NCBI GenBank assembly: GCA_037179385.1
Contig: CM074193.1
Span: forward strand, 4,981,547 to 5,045,546
DNA from: Holothuria scabra
Taxonomy: Eukaryota > Echinodermata > Holothuroidea > Aspidochirotida > Holothuriidae
Direction of reading: 5' to 3'
Length of the DNA: 64,000 nucleotides
Of the stretch, positions 63,905 to 64,000 are shown one piece after another (positions within the stretch are counted from its first letter, which is position 1; every line of letters begins with the position of its first letter). A program made the position numbers and the translations under genes. The notes beneath the pieces were generated by a model. That model saw nothing but the letters and a program-made list of their open reading frames with translations. It had not been told where the DNA came from and did no database searches.

Positions 63905-64000
63905 AGGCTTAATCTGCTTACACCTAACAGTTCTAATTCTCCAAACCTACTTACTTACACCTACCACAGCTGTCTGAAATTCATCCTCATCCAGAAAAAA
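63901..64000 (-). mobile_element. TTAA miniature element, reverse orientation, cut by window end
   Basis: Starts TTAAAGGCTTAATCTGCTTA, then AGTTCTAATTCTCCAAACCT, CTTACACCTACCACAGC and TTCATCCTCATCCAG, matching the reverse copy at 56700-57004 for its first 100 bases. Confidence 0.75.

Larger units (their letters stand above)
51414..64000. other. Upstream flank of the RhoGEF-like gene, dense in TTAA elements
   Basis: No promoter motif could be fixed upstream of exon 1. The longest frames (125 codons at 51811-52188 minus, 134 codons at 59795-60199 plus) lack recognisable domains and are within chance expectation. Seven copies of the TTAA element lie here, listed separately. Stretches 57.0-59.1 and 61.9-63.5 kb show nothing I can name apart from low-complexity runs. 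Confidence 0.45.

Noticed and set aside
1..64000. CRISPR arrays, operons, tRNA or rRNA genes
   Set aside because: No evenly spaced repeats with unique spacers, no clustered prokaryotic-type genes and no cloverleaf or rRNA signature were seen.

Overview
The window looks like nuclear DNA of an intron-rich invertebrate animal. It is AT-rich, no open frame is longer than about 134 codons, plausible exons are short (40-219 bases) with GT-AG borders and introns of 2-12 kb, and the rest is full of short DNA transposons, a LINE fragment and microsatellites. A marine invertebrate, perhaps an echinoderm, is my best guess, but the sequence alone does not prove a taxon. No prokaryotic feature, CRISPR array, rRNA or tRNA gene was recognised.

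Gene content: I can support one split gene on the minus strand, running from about 51.4 kb (5' side) down to at least 8.8 kb. Eight exons (51195-51413, 39395-39538, 36852-36974, 32934-33032, 29104-29143, 23252-23292, 18627-18737, 8784-8906) join with compatible phases into one open frame of 300 codons. The last two exons look like the C-terminal half of a Dbl-homology (RhoGEF) domain running into the DH-PH linker, so the product is probably a Rho-family guanine nucleotide exchange factor. The N-terminal exons match no family I can name. The PH domain and 3' end are not found and probably lie beyond the left edge. A possible alternative first exon with its own ATG sits at 11163-11273. A further exon-like piece of unknown affiliation is at 63551-63591.

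Mobile DNA: the introns and flanks hold (i) a TTAA-flanked miniature element family of about 300 bp with ten copies, eight or nine of them between 44.7 and 64 kb; (ii) hAT-like elements with exact 8-bp target duplications at 6843-8556 and 16376-16919; (iii) a Harbinger-like element with TTA duplications and arms of about 57 bp at 17818-18242; (iv) a foldback MITE at 21376-21531 whose second copy (6774-8649) is split by the hAT-like insertion at 6843-8556; (v) a 638-bp element at 22167-22804; (vi) two copies of a 0.92-kb element at about 25.95 and 60.98 kb; (vii) a 5'-truncated LINE at 12270-12678; (viii) a TGACC-rich tandem repeat at 13475-13937 with two perfect DR1 nuclear-receptor-type sites.

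I found no clear new multi-gene system. The observations most worth following are the divergent RhoGEF-like gene with its possible internal start, the nested transposon with an unfilled homologue in the same window, the TTAA element family with two copies meeting head to head, and the DR1-bearing repeat.
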